Shown: positions 27,002 through 36,661 of the stretch, piece after piece
How positions within the stretch are numbered: the first letter of the stretch is position 1
How the letters are laid out: each line of letters starts with the position of its first letter
Assembly: GCA_016235265.1 (NCBI GenBank)
Contig: JACRLI010000019.1
Location: forward strand, 62,001 to 126,000
Reading direction: 5' to 3'
DNA length: 64,000 nucleotides
Source: Candidatus Eisenbacteria bacterium
GTDB lineage: Bacteria; Eisenbacteria; RBG-16-71-46; JACRLI01
Translations under genes and position numbers: made by a program
The notes under the pieces: generated by a model
Databases searched by the model: none
What the model was told of the DNA's origin: nothing
The model's input: only the letters and a program-made list of their open reading frames with translations

Positions 27002-28918
27002 ATGTGCGGGATTTGCGGCCTCATCGACCTGCGTGAGAAGCCCCACCTCGACCCGTCCACCTTCCGGCGGATGCGGGACGTCATGGCCCACCGGGGCCCC
27101 GACGACGAGGGGGAATTCGCGCGCGGGCCGGCCTACCTGGGCTTTCGCCGCCTGAGCATCGTGGACCTGGCCGGCGGCCACCAGCCCATGCCCAACGAGG
27201 ACCAGACGCTGTGGCTGGTCTTCAATGGCGAGATCTACAACCACGAGGAACTGCGCGCGGAGCTGGAGCCCAAGGGCCACGTCTACCGCAGCCGGGCCGA
27301 CAGCGAGAGCATCCTGCACGGCTACGAGGAGTGGGGACCGGACGTGGTCCACCGCCTGCGCGGGATGTTCGCGCTGGCCATCTACGACACGCGCACCGGG
27401 CGGCTGTTCGCCGCCCGCGACCGGCTGGGCGTCAAGCCGCTGTATTTCTACCACCACGGGCCGTTCCTGGCCTTCGCCTCCGAGATCAAGTCGCTCCTGG
27501 TGCACCCGGACGTGCCGCGCGAGGCGGACCGGGTGGCGGTCTCGGACTACCTGACCTACCGCTACGTCCCCGGCCCCGACACGATCTTCCGCGGCATCCG
27601 CAAACTGTTGCCCGGCCACCGGCTCACGTTCCACGAGGGGCAGCTGGCGGAGGAGCCCTACTGGGATCTCGACGGCAGCTACCGCGAGCGCTACCGGGGC
27701 AGCTACGACGACGCCTACGCCCGCGTGAAGGAGCTGGTGACCCAGTCGGTGAAGCTGCGCCTGATGAGCGACGTGCCGCTGGGCGCGCTGCTCTCCGGCG
27801 GGGTGGACTCCTCCGTGGTGGTGGGCGTGATGGCCGGACTCATGGACCGCCCGGTGGACACCTACTCGGTGGGCTTCCGCGCCCGCGGCAACTACAGCGA
27901 GCTCAAGTATGCGCGCATGGTGGCGGAGCGGTTCGGGACCCGCCACCACGAGCTGGAGGTGGGGGAGGAGGACGTGCTGGAGGTGCTGCCGAGGCTGGTG
28001 TGGCACCAGGACGAGCCGGTCACCGAACCCTCGGCGCTGCCCACGTACCTGATCTCGCGCGCCGCGCGGCGGGACGTGACCGTGGTCCTGACCGGCGAGG
28101 GCGGCGACGAGCTCTTCGCGGGTTACGCCAAGTACGCGCACGACCGGTTCGCCGGGCTCTACTCCGCGGTGCCCGCCCCCGTGCGCCGCGTGCTGCTGGA
28201 CCGCCTGGGCTCGCGCGGGCGGCGGCTGCACGTCGCCGAGCGCAGCCTCAGCATCCGCGACGAGGCGGAGCGCTGGAGCAGCTGGTTCGCCGGCTTCGAC
28301 GCCCCGGAGAAGCAGGCGCTGCTGACCCCGGAGTTCGCGCGGGAGACGGCCTCCTCGCCCTCCAGCCGCATCTTCGCCGGCTACGTGGAGAAGGTCGCGG
28401 GGGAGCCGCCCCTGCACCAGATGCTGTACACCGACACCAAGGTGTGGCTGCCCGACGACCTGCTGATGAAGATGGACCGGATGAGCATGGGCGCCTCCCT
28501 CGAGGCGCGCGTGCCGCTGCTCGACCACAAGCTGGCGGAGTTCGCCGCCACGCTGCCGCCCGGCTTCAAGCTGCGCGGGCTGCGCGGGAAGCGGATGCTC
28601 AAGCAGTGGGCGCGCGAGATGCTGCCGCGCGAGGTGGTGGAGCGGCGCAAGGTGGGCTTCACCGTGCCGGTGGGCGAGTGGTTCCGCGGGGGGCTGCGCG
28701 AGCCGCTGCGCGACGCGCTGCTCTCGCCCCGCGCGCGCGCGCGCGGCTATTTCAACACCGCGCGGGTGGAGATCCTGGTGCAGGAACACCTTTCGGGCGC
28801 GCGCGACCACGCGCGGGCCCTGTGGACGCTGATGCAGCTGGAAGCGTGGCACCGGCAGTTCGTGGACGTGGCCAGCGTGACGGACGCGGCCCCGGCCGAG
28901 CTCGAGCTGAGCGCCTGA
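27002..28918 (+). CDS. asnB: Asparagine synthase-like glutamine amidotransferase (second copy)
   Basis: A 638-residue paralogue of the protein at 11271-13205. Cys2 follows the initiator Met in MCGICGL. The glutaminase half has HRGPDDEGEF and FNGEIYNHEEL. The ATP loop SGGVDSS is at residues 265-271, and TGEGGDELFAGY follows. The C-terminal lobe with LPDDLLMKMDRMSMGASLEA is intact. It lies directly before GDP-mannose dehydrogenase, so amidation of a uronic-acid carboxylate is an attractive role. Ordinary asparagine synthesis is the alternative, with Asp and Gln as substrates. Confidence 0.9.
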   Translation: MCGICGLIDLREKPHLDPSTFRRMRDVMAHRGPDDEGEFARGPAYLGFRRLSIVDLAGGHQPMPNEDQTLWLVFNGEIYNHEELRAELEPKGHVYRSRADSESILHGYEEWGPDVVHRLRGMFALAIYDTRTGRLFAARDRLGVKPLYFYHHGPFLAFASEIKSLLVHPDVPREADRVAVSDYLTYRYVPGPDTIFRGIRKLLPGHRLTFHEGQLAEEPYWDLDGSYRERYRGSYDDAYARVKELVTQSVKLRLMSDVPLGALLSGGVDSSVVVGVMAGLMDRPVDTYSVGFRARGNYSELKYARMVAERFGTRHHELEVGEEDVLEVLPRLVWHQDEPVTEPSALPTYLISRAARRDVTVVLTGEGGDELFAGYAKYAHDRFAGLYSAVPAPVRRVLLDRLGSRGRRLHVAERSLSIRDEAERWSSWFAGFDAPEKQALLTPEFARETASSPSSRIFAGYVEKVAGEPPLHQMLYTDTKVWLPDDLLMKMDRMSMGASLEARVPLLDHKLAEFAATLPPGFKLRGLRGKRMLKQWAREMLPREVVERRKVGFTVPVGEWFRGGLREPLRDALLSPRARARGYFNTARVEILVQEHLSGARDHARALWTLMQLEAWHRQFVDVASVTDAAPAELELSA

Positions 28919-28946
28919 GCCGCCGGGAACGCATGGGGAGGATGGC

Positions 28947-30263
28947 TTGAAGATCGCGGTGTACGGTTTGGGGTACGTGGGCAGCGTCACCTCGGCATGC
29001 CTGTCGAAGCTGGGGCACGAGGTGGTCGGGGTGGACGTCCAGCAGTTCAAGGTGGACCAGATCCAGTCGGGGCGCACCCCGATCGTGGAGAAGGGCATGG
29101 CCGAGCTGGTGGCCTCCGGGGTGAAGACCGGCCACCTGCGGGCCACCACCGACTACCGCGACGCCATGCGCAACTCGGAGGTCTCGATCCTGTGCATCGG
29201 CACCCCCAGCGCCGAGGACGGCTCGCTGTCGCTGGACCAGGTGGCGAAGGTGTGCCGCAGCCTGGGCGAGGTGCTGCACGAGAGCCCCGGCCACCACCTG
29301 TTCGTGCCGCGCAGCACCATGCTGCCCGGCAGCTGCGAGGACTTCCTGCTGCCGGAGCTGGAGCGGGCCAGCGGACGCACGGCGGGACAGGGCTTCGACA
29401 TCGCCTACGTGCCGGAATTCCTGCGCGAGGGCAGCGCGGTGTACGACTTCATGGAGGCGCCGCTGACGGTGATCGGGGTCCGGACGCCGACAGCCGCAGA
29501 GCCCCTGAAGCGCCTCTTCGCGGCCACCTCCGAGCAGGTGGAGGTGACGGCCGTGCGCACCGCGGAGATGATCAAGTACGCCTGCAACTCGTGGCACGCG
29601 CTGAAGGTGGTCTTCGGCAACGAGATCGGCAACCTGTGCAAGGCCCAGGGCGTGGACAGCCACGAGGTGATGCGGATCTTCTGCCTCGACCACCGGCTCA
29701 ACATCTCGCCCTACTACCTCAAGCCCGGCTTCGCCTTCGGCGGCAGCTGCCTGCCCAAGGACGTGCGCGCCATCCTGCGGCGCGCCGAGGCGCTGCGCGT
29801 GGAGGTGCCGGTGCTGAACTCGGTGATCGCCAGCAACGACCTGCAGGTCGCCAACGCGGTGAAGCTGATCGAGAAGACCGGCCGCAAGAAGGTGGGCATC
29901 CTGGGAGTGTCCTTCAAGGCCGAGACCGACGACCTGCGCGAGAGCCCCATCATCCGGGTGCTCGAGTCGCTGGTGGGGAAGGGCTACCAGCTGTGGGTCC
30001 ACGACGAGAACGTGGAGATCTCGCGCGTGCTGGGCGCCAACAAGCACTTCCTGGACTCCGAGGTGCCGTATCTCGAATCCATCCTGAAGCCCCGCGTGGA
30101 GGAGGTGCTGGAGAACGCCGAGGTGGTGGTGGTGGCCAATGCCGGCCAGGCCTACCGCGGCGTCGCCGGCCGGCTGCGCGAGGACCAGGTGCTCATCGAC
30201 CTGGTCCATATCCTGGGCCCGAAGGAACCGCGCCCGAGGGGATACGTTGGCCTCTCCTGGTAG
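28947..30263 (+). CDS. algD: GDP-mannose 6-dehydrogenase (AlgD-like)
   Basis: A 438-residue NAD-dependent dehydrogenase that oxidises GDP-mannose to GDP-mannuronate in two steps. The NAD loop is YGLGYVGSV. The active-site motif FAFGGSCLPKD puts the nucleophile at Cys268, the same number as in Pseudomonas AlgD, whose length (about 436) it also matches. The central domain has ACNSWHALKVVFGNE and the C-terminal domain has GVSFKAETDDLRESP. TTG is the start, with GGGGAGG a few bases upstream. A GDP-mannose-forming enzyme lies at 37787. UDP-glucose dehydrogenase is less likely given these matches. Confidence 0.88.
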   Translation: MKIAVYGLGYVGSVTSACLSKLGHEVVGVDVQQFKVDQIQSGRTPIVEKGMAELVASGVKTGHLRATTDYRDAMRNSEVSILCIGTPSAEDGSLSLDQVAKVCRSLGEVLHESPGHHLFVPRSTMLPGSCEDFLLPELERASGRTAGQGFDIAYVPEFLREGSAVYDFMEAPLTVIGVRTPTAAEPLKRLFAATSEQVEVTAVRTAEMIKYACNSWHALKVVFGNEIGNLCKAQGVDSHEVMRIFCLDHRLNISPYYLKPGFAFGGSCLPKDVRAILRRAEALRVEVPVLNSVIASNDLQVANAVKLIEKTGRKKVGILGVSFKAETDDLRESPIIRVLESLVGKGYQLWVHDENVEISRVLGANKHFLDSEVPYLESILKPRVEEVLENAEVVVVANAGQAYRGVAGRLREDQVLIDLVHILGPKEPRPRGYVGLSW

Positions 30264-31452
30264 GGTCCTCATCCTCGTCGAGAACCTGACCGTGCCGTTC
30301 GACCGGCGCGTGTGGCTGGAGTCGCGCGCGCTGCGCGACGCCGGCTGGCACGTGTCGGTGATCTGCCCCGAGGGGCCGCCGTGGGTGCGGCGCCACGAGT
30401 GCCTCGAGGGGGTGCACATCTACCGCTACCCGCTGCCGCCGCCCACCCGCGGGACGCTGGACTACGTGCGCGAGTTCCTGCACTGCTGGCTGTGGACGTT
30501 CCGGCTCGCCTTCCGGGTGCGTCGCGAGCAGGGCTTCGACGTGATCCACGCCTGCAACCCGCCCGACACCTTCTTCGCCATCGGCTGGTGGTGGAAGACG
30601 CGCGGGGTGAAGTTCGTGTTCGACCAGCACGACGTGTGCCCGGAGGTGTACCTCGCCCGCTTCGGCGCCGGCAGGGGGCTGCTGTTTCGCGCGCTGCTGC
30701 TGCTGGAGCGGCTCACCTACGCCGCCAGCGACCTGGTGATCGCCACCAACCTGAGCTACCGCGAGGTGGCGCGCCGGCGGGGCGGGGTCCAGGACGGGCG
30801 CGCGGCGGTGGTGCGCAGCGCCCCGGACCTCAGCCGCTTCCGGCAGGTGGAGGAGTGCCCCGAGCTCAAGCGCGGCAAGCGCCACCTGGTGTGCTACCTG
30901 GGGGTGATGGCGCCCCAGGACGGCGTGGACTACCTGCTGCGGGCCATCCGGCACGTGGTGGAGGTGCGGGGGCGCCAGGACATCCACTTCGCGCTGATCG
31001 GTTCGGGGGACTCGTTCGAGGACCTCCGGGAGCTCTCGAAGCGGCTCGGGATCGAGCCATTCGTGGAGTTCACCGGCCGCATCCCCGACGAGGACGTGAT
31101 GCGCTACCTGTCAAGTTGCGACCTGGGCGCCGCGCCCGACCCGCGCAACCCCCTCAACGACATATCCACGATGAACAAGGTGCTCGAGTACATGGCGACC
31201 GGACGCGCGCTGGTGGCGTTCGACCTGAAGGAGACCCGCTTCTCGGCCGGGGACGGCGCGCTGTACGCCGAACCCAACCGCGAGGAGGACTTCGGGGACA
31301 AGATGCTGGAGCTCCTCGACGACCCCGAACGGCGCGGCGCCATGGGCGCCCGCAATGCCCGCCGGCTCCGCGAGGAGCTGGCCTGGGACAAGAGCGCAGC
31401 CGCCCTGGTGGCGGCCTACGCGCGGCTCGGAACGCGCGGGTCCCCGCGCTGA
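30247..31452 (+). CDS. Glycosyltransferase family 4
   Basis: A 401-residue GT-B enzyme: VLILVENLTVPFDRRVWLES at the N-terminus, FDVIHACNPPDTFF and FDQHDVCPEVY in the acceptor lobe, and HLVCYLGVMAPQDGVDYLL opening the donor lobe. NDISTMNKVLEYMATGRALV is the nucleotide-sugar motif. This N-terminal pattern is common in extracellular polysaccharide and wbnA-like transferases. TTG at 30247 overlaps the dehydrogenase end by 17 bases and has GAGGGGA upstream. Confidence 0.86.
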   Translation: MASPGRVLILVENLTVPFDRRVWLESRALRDAGWHVSVICPEGPPWVRRHECLEGVHIYRYPLPPPTRGTLDYVREFLHCWLWTFRLAFRVRREQGFDVIHACNPPDTFFAIGWWWKTRGVKFVFDQHDVCPEVYLARFGAGRGLLFRALLLLERLTYAASDLVIATNLSYREVARRRGGVQDGRAAVVRSAPDLSRFRQVEECPELKRGKRHLVCYLGVMAPQDGVDYLLRAIRHVVEVRGRQDIHFALIGSGDSFEDLRELSKRLGIEPFVEFTGRIPDEDVMRYLSSCDLGAAPDPRNPLNDISTMNKVLEYMATGRALVAFDLKETRFSAGDGALYAEPNREEDFGDKMLELLDDPERRGAMGARNARRLREELAWDKSAAALVAAYARLGTRGSPR

Positions 31453-31460
31453 GGCGCACC

Positions 31461-32582
31461 ATGCGCGTGTGGTCGCGCGTGTCGGGCCTGGAGCCCGGAG
31501 GCTCGGAGCAGGTGGCGGGCGCGCTGGCCGCGGAGGCCGTGCGCGCGGGCCACGAGGTGACCCTGTCCCTGCGCCCGGCGGCCGCGCTCGACGCGTGGGC
31601 CGCGGGGATGCGCGCGGGCGGCGTGGGCGTGGAGCGCCTGGCCGAGGCGGAGTCGAAGTGGGACTGGGGTGGCATGATCCGCACCCGCGCGGCGATGGCC
31701 GTGTGCCGGCCGCACCTGGTCCACCTGCACCTGGTGCACCCCACCGCGGACCGCTACGCGCCGTTCCTGGCGCCGCGGGCCGCGGCGGTGATCGCCACCG
31801 AGCACGTCCGCCACGAGGTGCCCGAACGCAGCCAGTTGTGGCTCAAGCGCGCCGGGGCGCGGCGGCTGGCGCGCGTGGTGGCGGTCTCGGAGGCGGTGCG
31901 CCGCTCGCTGGTGGAGCACTACGGGCTGGCGGAGTCCCGGGTGACGGTCATCCGCAACGGCGTGGACCTGGCGCGCTTCGCCCCCGGTGGCGACCGGGCA
32001 CGCGCCCGGGCGGCGCTGGGACTGCCCGCGCTGGGCTTCGTGGTGGGCAGCGCCGGGCGGCTCACCCGCCAGAAGGGCTTCGACCTGCTGCTCGCGGCCT
32101 GCGCGCGGATGGAGGGCGCCTTCGTGCTGGCGGTGGCCGGCGACGGGGAGGACGCCGCGGCGCTGCGCCGGCTGGCCGGGGAGCTGGGCCTGGCCGGGCG
32201 GGTGCGCTGGCTGGGCCGCGTGGAGCGGATGGAGGACTTCTACGCCGCGATTGACGTGTTCGCGCTGGCCTCCCGGTGGGAGGGCCTGCCGATCACGCTG
32301 CTCGAGGCGCTGGCCAGCGGGGTGCCCTCGGTAGCCACGGCCGTGGACGGCACGCTGGAGGTGCTCGCGGCCGGCGGGGGATCGGCCGTGCCGCCCGAGT
32401 CGGCCGAGGCCCTGGGCGCGGCGCTGGACCTGTGGCGCCACTCGGACAACCTGCGGGAGCAGGCGGCCGGGGATGCCGCGCGCGTGGGCCGCCTGTTCGA
32501 CTGGCGCAACACCTGGGCCGCGTACGCCGCACTCTACGAGGAGGTGACCGCGTGGAAGCGGACCGTCTCGCCGCGGTGGTAG
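31461..32582 (+). CDS. Glycosyltransferase family 4
   Basis: A 373-residue GT-B enzyme with GLEPGGSEQVAGALAAEA near the start, VTVIRNGVDLARFAPGG at the domain boundary, GSAGRLTRQKGFDLLLAA opening the donor lobe, and ALASRWEGLPITLLEALASG with the conserved EX7E-type acidic pair. It starts nine bases after the preceding stop, and its last 31 bases overlap the next gene. It is one of six consecutive transferase genes that likely build one repeat unit. Confidence 0.86.
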   Translation: MRVWSRVSGLEPGGSEQVAGALAAEAVRAGHEVTLSLRPAAALDAWAAGMRAGGVGVERLAEAESKWDWGGMIRTRAAMAVCRPHLVHLHLVHPTADRYAPFLAPRAAAVIATEHVRHEVPERSQLWLKRAGARRLARVVAVSEAVRRSLVEHYGLAESRVTVIRNGVDLARFAPGGDRARARAALGLPALGFVVGSAGRLTRQKGFDLLLAACARMEGAFVLAVAGDGEDAAALRRLAGELGLAGRVRWLGRVERMEDFYAAIDVFALASRWEGLPITLLEALASGVPSVATAVDGTLEVLAAGGGSAVPPESAEALGAALDLWRHSDNLREQAAGDAARVGRLFDWRNTWAAYAALYEEVTAWKRTVSPRW

Positions 32583-33529
32583 TGGCCCGCAACGAGGCCG
32601 TCCGGCTGCCCGCCACGCTGGCGGCGCTGGGCCGCGCGCTTGAGGGCGTTCCGGGCGCGGCGCGGCTGGTGGTGGACGCCGGCTCCACAGACGGCACCGC
32701 GCAGTGCGCCCGCGCGCACGGCTGGCCGGTGCTGCGGCTGGACCCGGCGGGCGCCACCTGCCCCGGTGCCGCGCGGGAGGCCGCGCGCCGCCACGCCGGT
32801 GCGGCGCGGCTGCTGTACGTGGACGCCGACGTCCGGGTGGAGCCGGGCTTCGTGCGGGAGGCCGCGGCGCTGCTGGACCGCGATCCCGGGCTGGCCGGGG
32901 TGGGCGGGGCGCTCCGCTTCGACGAGGGCGCGGGCGCGCCGCCGGCCTGGTGCGGCCCGCCGCGCGCAGCGCGCATGCTGGCCGCGCTGGCGATGTACCG
33001 CGCGTCCGCGCTGGAGTCGGCGGGCGGCTTCGTGCCGTGGCTCGAGTCCGAGGAGGACGCCGACATCGGCCTGCGCATCACCCGCGCCGGGAGCCGGCTG
33101 GCGGTGATCTCCCCGGGCGGGGTGCACGTGAGCGGCCCGCGCGGCGGGCTGCGCGAGACGTTTCGGCGTTACCGGGCGGGCCTGTACTTCGGACAGGGCC
33201 GCGTGCTGCGGCTGCGCTGGGGCGGGGCGCTCTTCGCCGCCACCGTCGCGCGCCAGGCGCCGTACCTCGGGGTGTTGGGGCTGTGGCTGGGGGCGGGGGT
33301 GGCCGCGTGGTTCACGCGGGCCGCGGGGCCCTGCCTGGCCGTGGCGCTGTGCGTGGCGTGGCTGGCGGTGGCGGTGCGCAAGCGCAGCCTGGTGTCCGGT
33401 TCCGTCTCGCTGGTGACCTGGCACGTGATGGCGTGGGGCCTGCTGGCGGGCCTGGCGGGGACGCCCCGCGCGCGCGAGTTCCGCGTGGAGGCCGTGCCGG
33501 ACCCCGGGCCCGCCGGAGGTGGGGCGTGA
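32552..33529 (+). CDS. Glycosyltransferase family 2 with C-terminal membrane segments
   Basis: A 325-residue GT-A enzyme. LAAVVVARNEAVRLPATLAA is the N-terminal pattern, LVVDAGSTDGTAQCAR the nucleotide-binding turn, and LLYVDADVRVEPGF the DxD. ESEEDADIGLRITRAG provides the catalytic ED motif. Two or three hydrophobic segments near residues 230-300 probably anchor it in the membrane. GTG 32552 is the only reasonable start and overlaps the previous gene by 31 bases. The end is coupled to the next gene by GTGA. Confidence 0.85.
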   Translation: MEADRLAAVVVARNEAVRLPATLAALGRALEGVPGAARLVVDAGSTDGTAQCARAHGWPVLRLDPAGATCPGAAREAARRHAGAARLLYVDADVRVEPGFVREAAALLDRDPGLAGVGGALRFDEGAGAPPAWCGPPRAARMLAALAMYRASALESAGGFVPWLESEEDADIGLRITRAGSRLAVISPGGVHVSGPRGGLRETFRRYRAGLYFGQGRVLRLRWGGALFAATVARQAPYLGVLGLWLGAGVAAWFTRAAGPCLAVALCVAWLAVAVRKRSLVSGSVSLVTWHVMAWGLLAGLAGTPRAREFRVEAVPDPGPAGGGA

Positions 33530-34710
33530 ACATCCGCGGGGTGTACGACAACAACCTGTACCCGCCGCTGTTCGGGGGGGCGGAGCGCATCTTCCGCATC
33601 TACCGCGGACTGGCGCGCCGCGCCGACGTGAGCGTGCTGAGCCTGCTGCGCACCCGGGATTCCGGGGCCCGCTCGGAGACCGTGGACGGCATCCGGCTGG
33701 AGCGGCGCAAGCCGGTGTACCCGACGCTGGTCTCGGTGGGCGAGCGGCTGCGCCTGTGGCCCACGTTCTGGACCTTCGGCCTGCACCGCGCCCTGGGCGG
33801 CCGGTACGCGTGGCACTTCCGCGACCCGGGCGCGGTGTACCAGTTCGACACGTTCCTGATGAGCGCATTCTACGACCGCGTGCCGGCGGGCGCCCTCAAG
33901 GTCTACCATGCGGTCAACGTGGAGACCGAGTGGTACGAGCCGCTGCTGCGGCGCCTGTTCGCCCGGCGGCGCTGGGAGGGCGTGCTGCGCGACATCGAGC
34001 GGCACGCGCTGCAGGGGGCGGACCTGGTGGCCCACGTCTCGCCGCGCGACGGCGAGCGGTTCGTGGCCGAGTTCGGGGCGCGGCGCGAGAAGCTGTTCCT
34101 GGTGCCCAACGGCCTCGAGCCGGAGCGCTTCGGTGCCCGCGACGAGGAGGCGCGCGCCGGGGTGCGCGCCCGCCTGGGATTCAAGCCCGGGCAGCTGGTG
34201 GCGGTGTTCACCGGCTCGCCGATGGTGCACAACCTGGAGGCGGCGCGGTTCATCCTGCGGCAGCTGGCGCCGGCGTGCGCGTCCCGCACGCACCTCAAGT
34301 TCCTGCTGGTGGGGGACGTGGCGCGCGGGGCGCTGCCACCCAACGCCCGCGCCGTGGGCACCGTGCCGGACGTGCTGCCGTACCTGTCCGCCGCGGACGT
34401 GGCGCTGAACCCGGTCACCTCCGGTTCCGGGACCAGCCTGAAGGTGCCGGAGTACCTGGCCGCCGGGCTGCCGGTGGTGACCACCGCGTTCGGCATGCGC
34501 GGGTTCGAGGACCTGGCCGACGCCGTCACCACCACCGACCTGGCGGGCATGGAGCGCGCGGTGGACCGCGCGAAGCCGCTGCCGCGGGACATCCGGGAGC
34601 GCCTCGCGCGCTACGCCTGGGACCGGCAGGCGGAGCGGCTGCACCGGGCCTACGAGGCGTGGTTCCAGGATCCGGGGGAGGCGCCCGCGCGATGGGCCTG
34701 TATCGACTGA
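33526..34710 (+). CDS. Glycosyltransferase family 4
   Basis: A 394-residue GT-B enzyme: GVYDNNLYPPLFGGAERIFR at the N-terminus, VYHAVNVETEWYEPLLRR, LFLVPNGLEPERFGA at the domain boundary, and SGSGTSLKVPEYLAAGLPVV as the donor-binding motif. The LGFKPGQLVAVFTGSP start of the second lobe is typical of group 1 transferases. GTG lies within the preceding stop. The end overlaps a methyltransferase gene by 19 bases. Confidence 0.85.
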   Translation: MNIRGVYDNNLYPPLFGGAERIFRIYRGLARRADVSVLSLLRTRDSGARSETVDGIRLERRKPVYPTLVSVGERLRLWPTFWTFGLHRALGGRYAWHFRDPGAVYQFDTFLMSAFYDRVPAGALKVYHAVNVETEWYEPLLRRLFARRRWEGVLRDIERHALQGADLVAHVSPRDGERFVAEFGARREKLFLVPNGLEPERFGARDEEARAGVRARLGFKPGQLVAVFTGSPMVHNLEAARFILRQLAPACASRTHLKFLLVGDVARGALPPNARAVGTVPDVLPYLSAADVALNPVTSGSGTSLKVPEYLAAGLPVVTTAFGMRGFEDLADAVTTTDLAGMERAVDRAKPLPRDIRERLARYAWDRQAERLHRAYEAWFQDPGEAPARWACID

Positions 34711-35387
34711 TCGAGACCCGGGTGCGGGACGCGCGCGACTATGCGCGGCTGGACCCGGTGAAGTCCCGGCTGGTGACGGTGCTCTCCGCCGGGGCCGCGC
34801 GCTGCCCGGCGGGCCGCTGGCTGGACATCGGGGCGGGCTCCGGCATCCACCGCGAGATCTTCGCCGGGCGCGCGGAGAGCTACGTGGCGCTGGACCCCCG
34901 CCCCCGCGGCCCCGGGGTGGTTCCGGGCACCGGCGAGGCGCTGCCGTTCCGCGACGCGGCCTTTGACACCGCGGTTCTGGCAGAGGTGCTCGAGCACGTG
35001 CCGGCGGTGGAGCCGGTGCTGGCCGAGGCCCGGCGCGTGCTGCGCCCGGGCGGCGGGCTGCTGGTGACCGCGCCCTTCGTGTTCTACGAGCACGAGGCGC
35101 CGCACGACTACCGGCGCTTCTCGCGGCGCGGGCTGGAGGTCGCGCTGGAGGCGGCCGGCTTCGACGTGCTGGACACCGGAAAGGTGTGCGGCCCGGTGGC
35201 GGTGCTGGGGCTGTTTAAGTCGCTGGCATTCCTGGCCACCGTGGGGCGGATCCCGGGGATGTGGGAGCCGGCCCTGGCGATGAACGACTGGTGCGCGCGC
35301 GTGTGCGTGCTGCCCCTGGACGGCGTGGTGGACCGCGCCGGGCGCTGGGCCCAGGGCCACTGGGCCGTGGCGCGGAAGCGGGACTGA
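34692..35387 (+). CDS. Class I SAM-dependent methyltransferase
   Basis: A 231-residue enzyme with the SAM motif I LDIGAGSGIHREIF, motif II around YVALDPRP, and LAEVLEHVPAVEPVLAEARR followed by RPGGGLLVTAPF, the methyltransferase type 11 pattern. A hydrophobic stretch near residues 180-200 (VAVLGLFKSLAFLATVG) may contact the membrane. In this position it probably methylates a glycan residue or a capping sugar. The exact acceptor is unknown. Confidence 0.83.
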   Translation: MGLYRLIETRVRDARDYARLDPVKSRLVTVLSAGAARCPAGRWLDIGAGSGIHREIFAGRAESYVALDPRPRGPGVVPGTGEALPFRDAAFDTAVLAEVLEHVPAVEPVLAEARRVLRPGGGLLVTAPFVFYEHEAPHDYRRFSRRGLEVALEAAGFDVLDTGKVCGPVAVLGLFKSLAFLATVGRIPGMWEPALAMNDWCARVCVLPLDGVVDRAGRWAQGHWAVARKRD

Positions 35388-35388
35388 C

Positions 35389-36612
35389 GTGCGCGTGGTG
35401 GCGGTCAACAAGTTCCACTACCTGCGCGGCGGCGCGGAGCGCTACTTCTTCGAGGTGAACGACCTGTTGCGGCGCGCCGGGCACGAGGTGCACGTGTTCT
35501 CCATGCGCGACCCGCGCAATGAGCCGTCCACCGACGCGGCGGGGTTCGTGAGCCGGGTGGACTTCGCCCCCGGCGCGGGCGCGTGGGAGGGGCTGCGCGG
35601 CGGCGCGCGCGCGGTGTACTCGTTCGAGGCGCGGCGGCGCCTGGCGCGGCTGCTGCGCAGGGTGCGGCCGCACGTGGTGCACCTGCACAACATCGCGCAC
35701 CACCTCTCGCCCTCGGTCATTGACGCGGCGGTGGCGGAGCGGGTGCCCCGGGTGCAGACGCAGCACGACTACAAGCTGGTGTGCCCGGTGTACGTGCTGA
35801 TGCGCGGCGGCCGGGTGTGCGAGGAGTGCCGCGGCGGGAAGCTGTGGAACGTGCTCCGTCACCGCTGCAACCGCGGTTCGTGGGCGCGGAGCGCGGGCAG
35901 CTACGCGGAGGCCGCGCTGCACGCGGCGCGCGGCACGTACCGGAAGGTGGACGTCATGATCTGCCCCAGCAGCTTCCAGCGGGAGACGCTGCGGCGCTTC
36001 GGTTGGCCGGACGCGCGCACCGCCTTCGTGCCGCACTTCGTGCGCACCGAGGGGGTGGAGGTGTCGCCGGGTGGGCCGCTCACCGGGGGCTACCTCGGCC
36101 GGCTCTCGGCGGAGAAGGGGCTGGACACGCTGCTCGAGGCGCTGCGCCGGGCGTCGCCGCGCCTGCCCGCGGGCTGGGAGTTCCTGGTGGCCGGCGACGG
36201 GCCGCAGCGCGCGGGACTGGAGTCGGCGGCCGCGGGCCTGCCGGTGCGCTTCCTGGGCCCCCTCGCGGGGGAGGCGCTGGACGCGTTCTGGCGGCGGGTG
36301 CGCTTCACGGTGATGCCCTCGGTGTGGTATGAAGTGCGGCCCATCGCGCTGCACGAGGCCTTCGCCCGGGGCAAGTCGGCGGTGGGCTCGGACCTGGGTT
36401 CCATTCCCGAGCTGGTGCGCCCCGGCCTGACCGGGCTGCTGGCGCCTCCCGGGGATGTCGGGGGCTGGGCGGCCGCACTGGAGCGCGCCTACGCCGGGCC
36501 GGACGAGATGCTGCGCATGGGGCGGGAGGCCCGGCGGATGGCCGGGGCCGAACTGACGCCGGAGCGCCACCTGGAGGCGCTGCTGGCGGTGTATGAAAGG
36601 GCGCGCGCGTGA
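35389..36612 (+). CDS. Glycosyltransferase family 4
   Basis: A 407-residue GT-B enzyme starting at GTG one base after the preceding stop. VAVNKFHYLRGGAERYFFEV is its N-terminal acceptor motif. VQTQHDYKLVCPVYVL and a cysteine pair in VCEECRGGK are characteristic of one exopolysaccharide subgroup. GYLGRLSAEKGLDTLLEAL begins the donor lobe, and PSVWYEVRPIALHEAFARG is the nucleotide-sugar motif. The cysteines could bind a metal, which would be unusual but is seen in relatives. Confidence 0.86.
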   Translation: MRVVAVNKFHYLRGGAERYFFEVNDLLRRAGHEVHVFSMRDPRNEPSTDAAGFVSRVDFAPGAGAWEGLRGGARAVYSFEARRRLARLLRRVRPHVVHLHNIAHHLSPSVIDAAVAERVPRVQTQHDYKLVCPVYVLMRGGRVCEECRGGKLWNVLRHRCNRGSWARSAGSYAEAALHAARGTYRKVDVMICPSSFQRETLRRFGWPDARTAFVPHFVRTEGVEVSPGGPLTGGYLGRLSAEKGLDTLLEALRRASPRLPAGWEFLVAGDGPQRAGLESAAAGLPVRFLGPLAGEALDAFWRRVRFTVMPSVWYEVRPIALHEAFARGKSAVGSDLGSIPELVRPGLTGLLAPPGDVGGWAAALERAYAGPDEMLRMGREARRMAGAELTPERHLEALLAVYERARA

Positions 36613-36661
36613 GCGCGGGCCGGCGGCGCGCCGGGCGCCCCATCCGACGGAGAGGCTGCGC

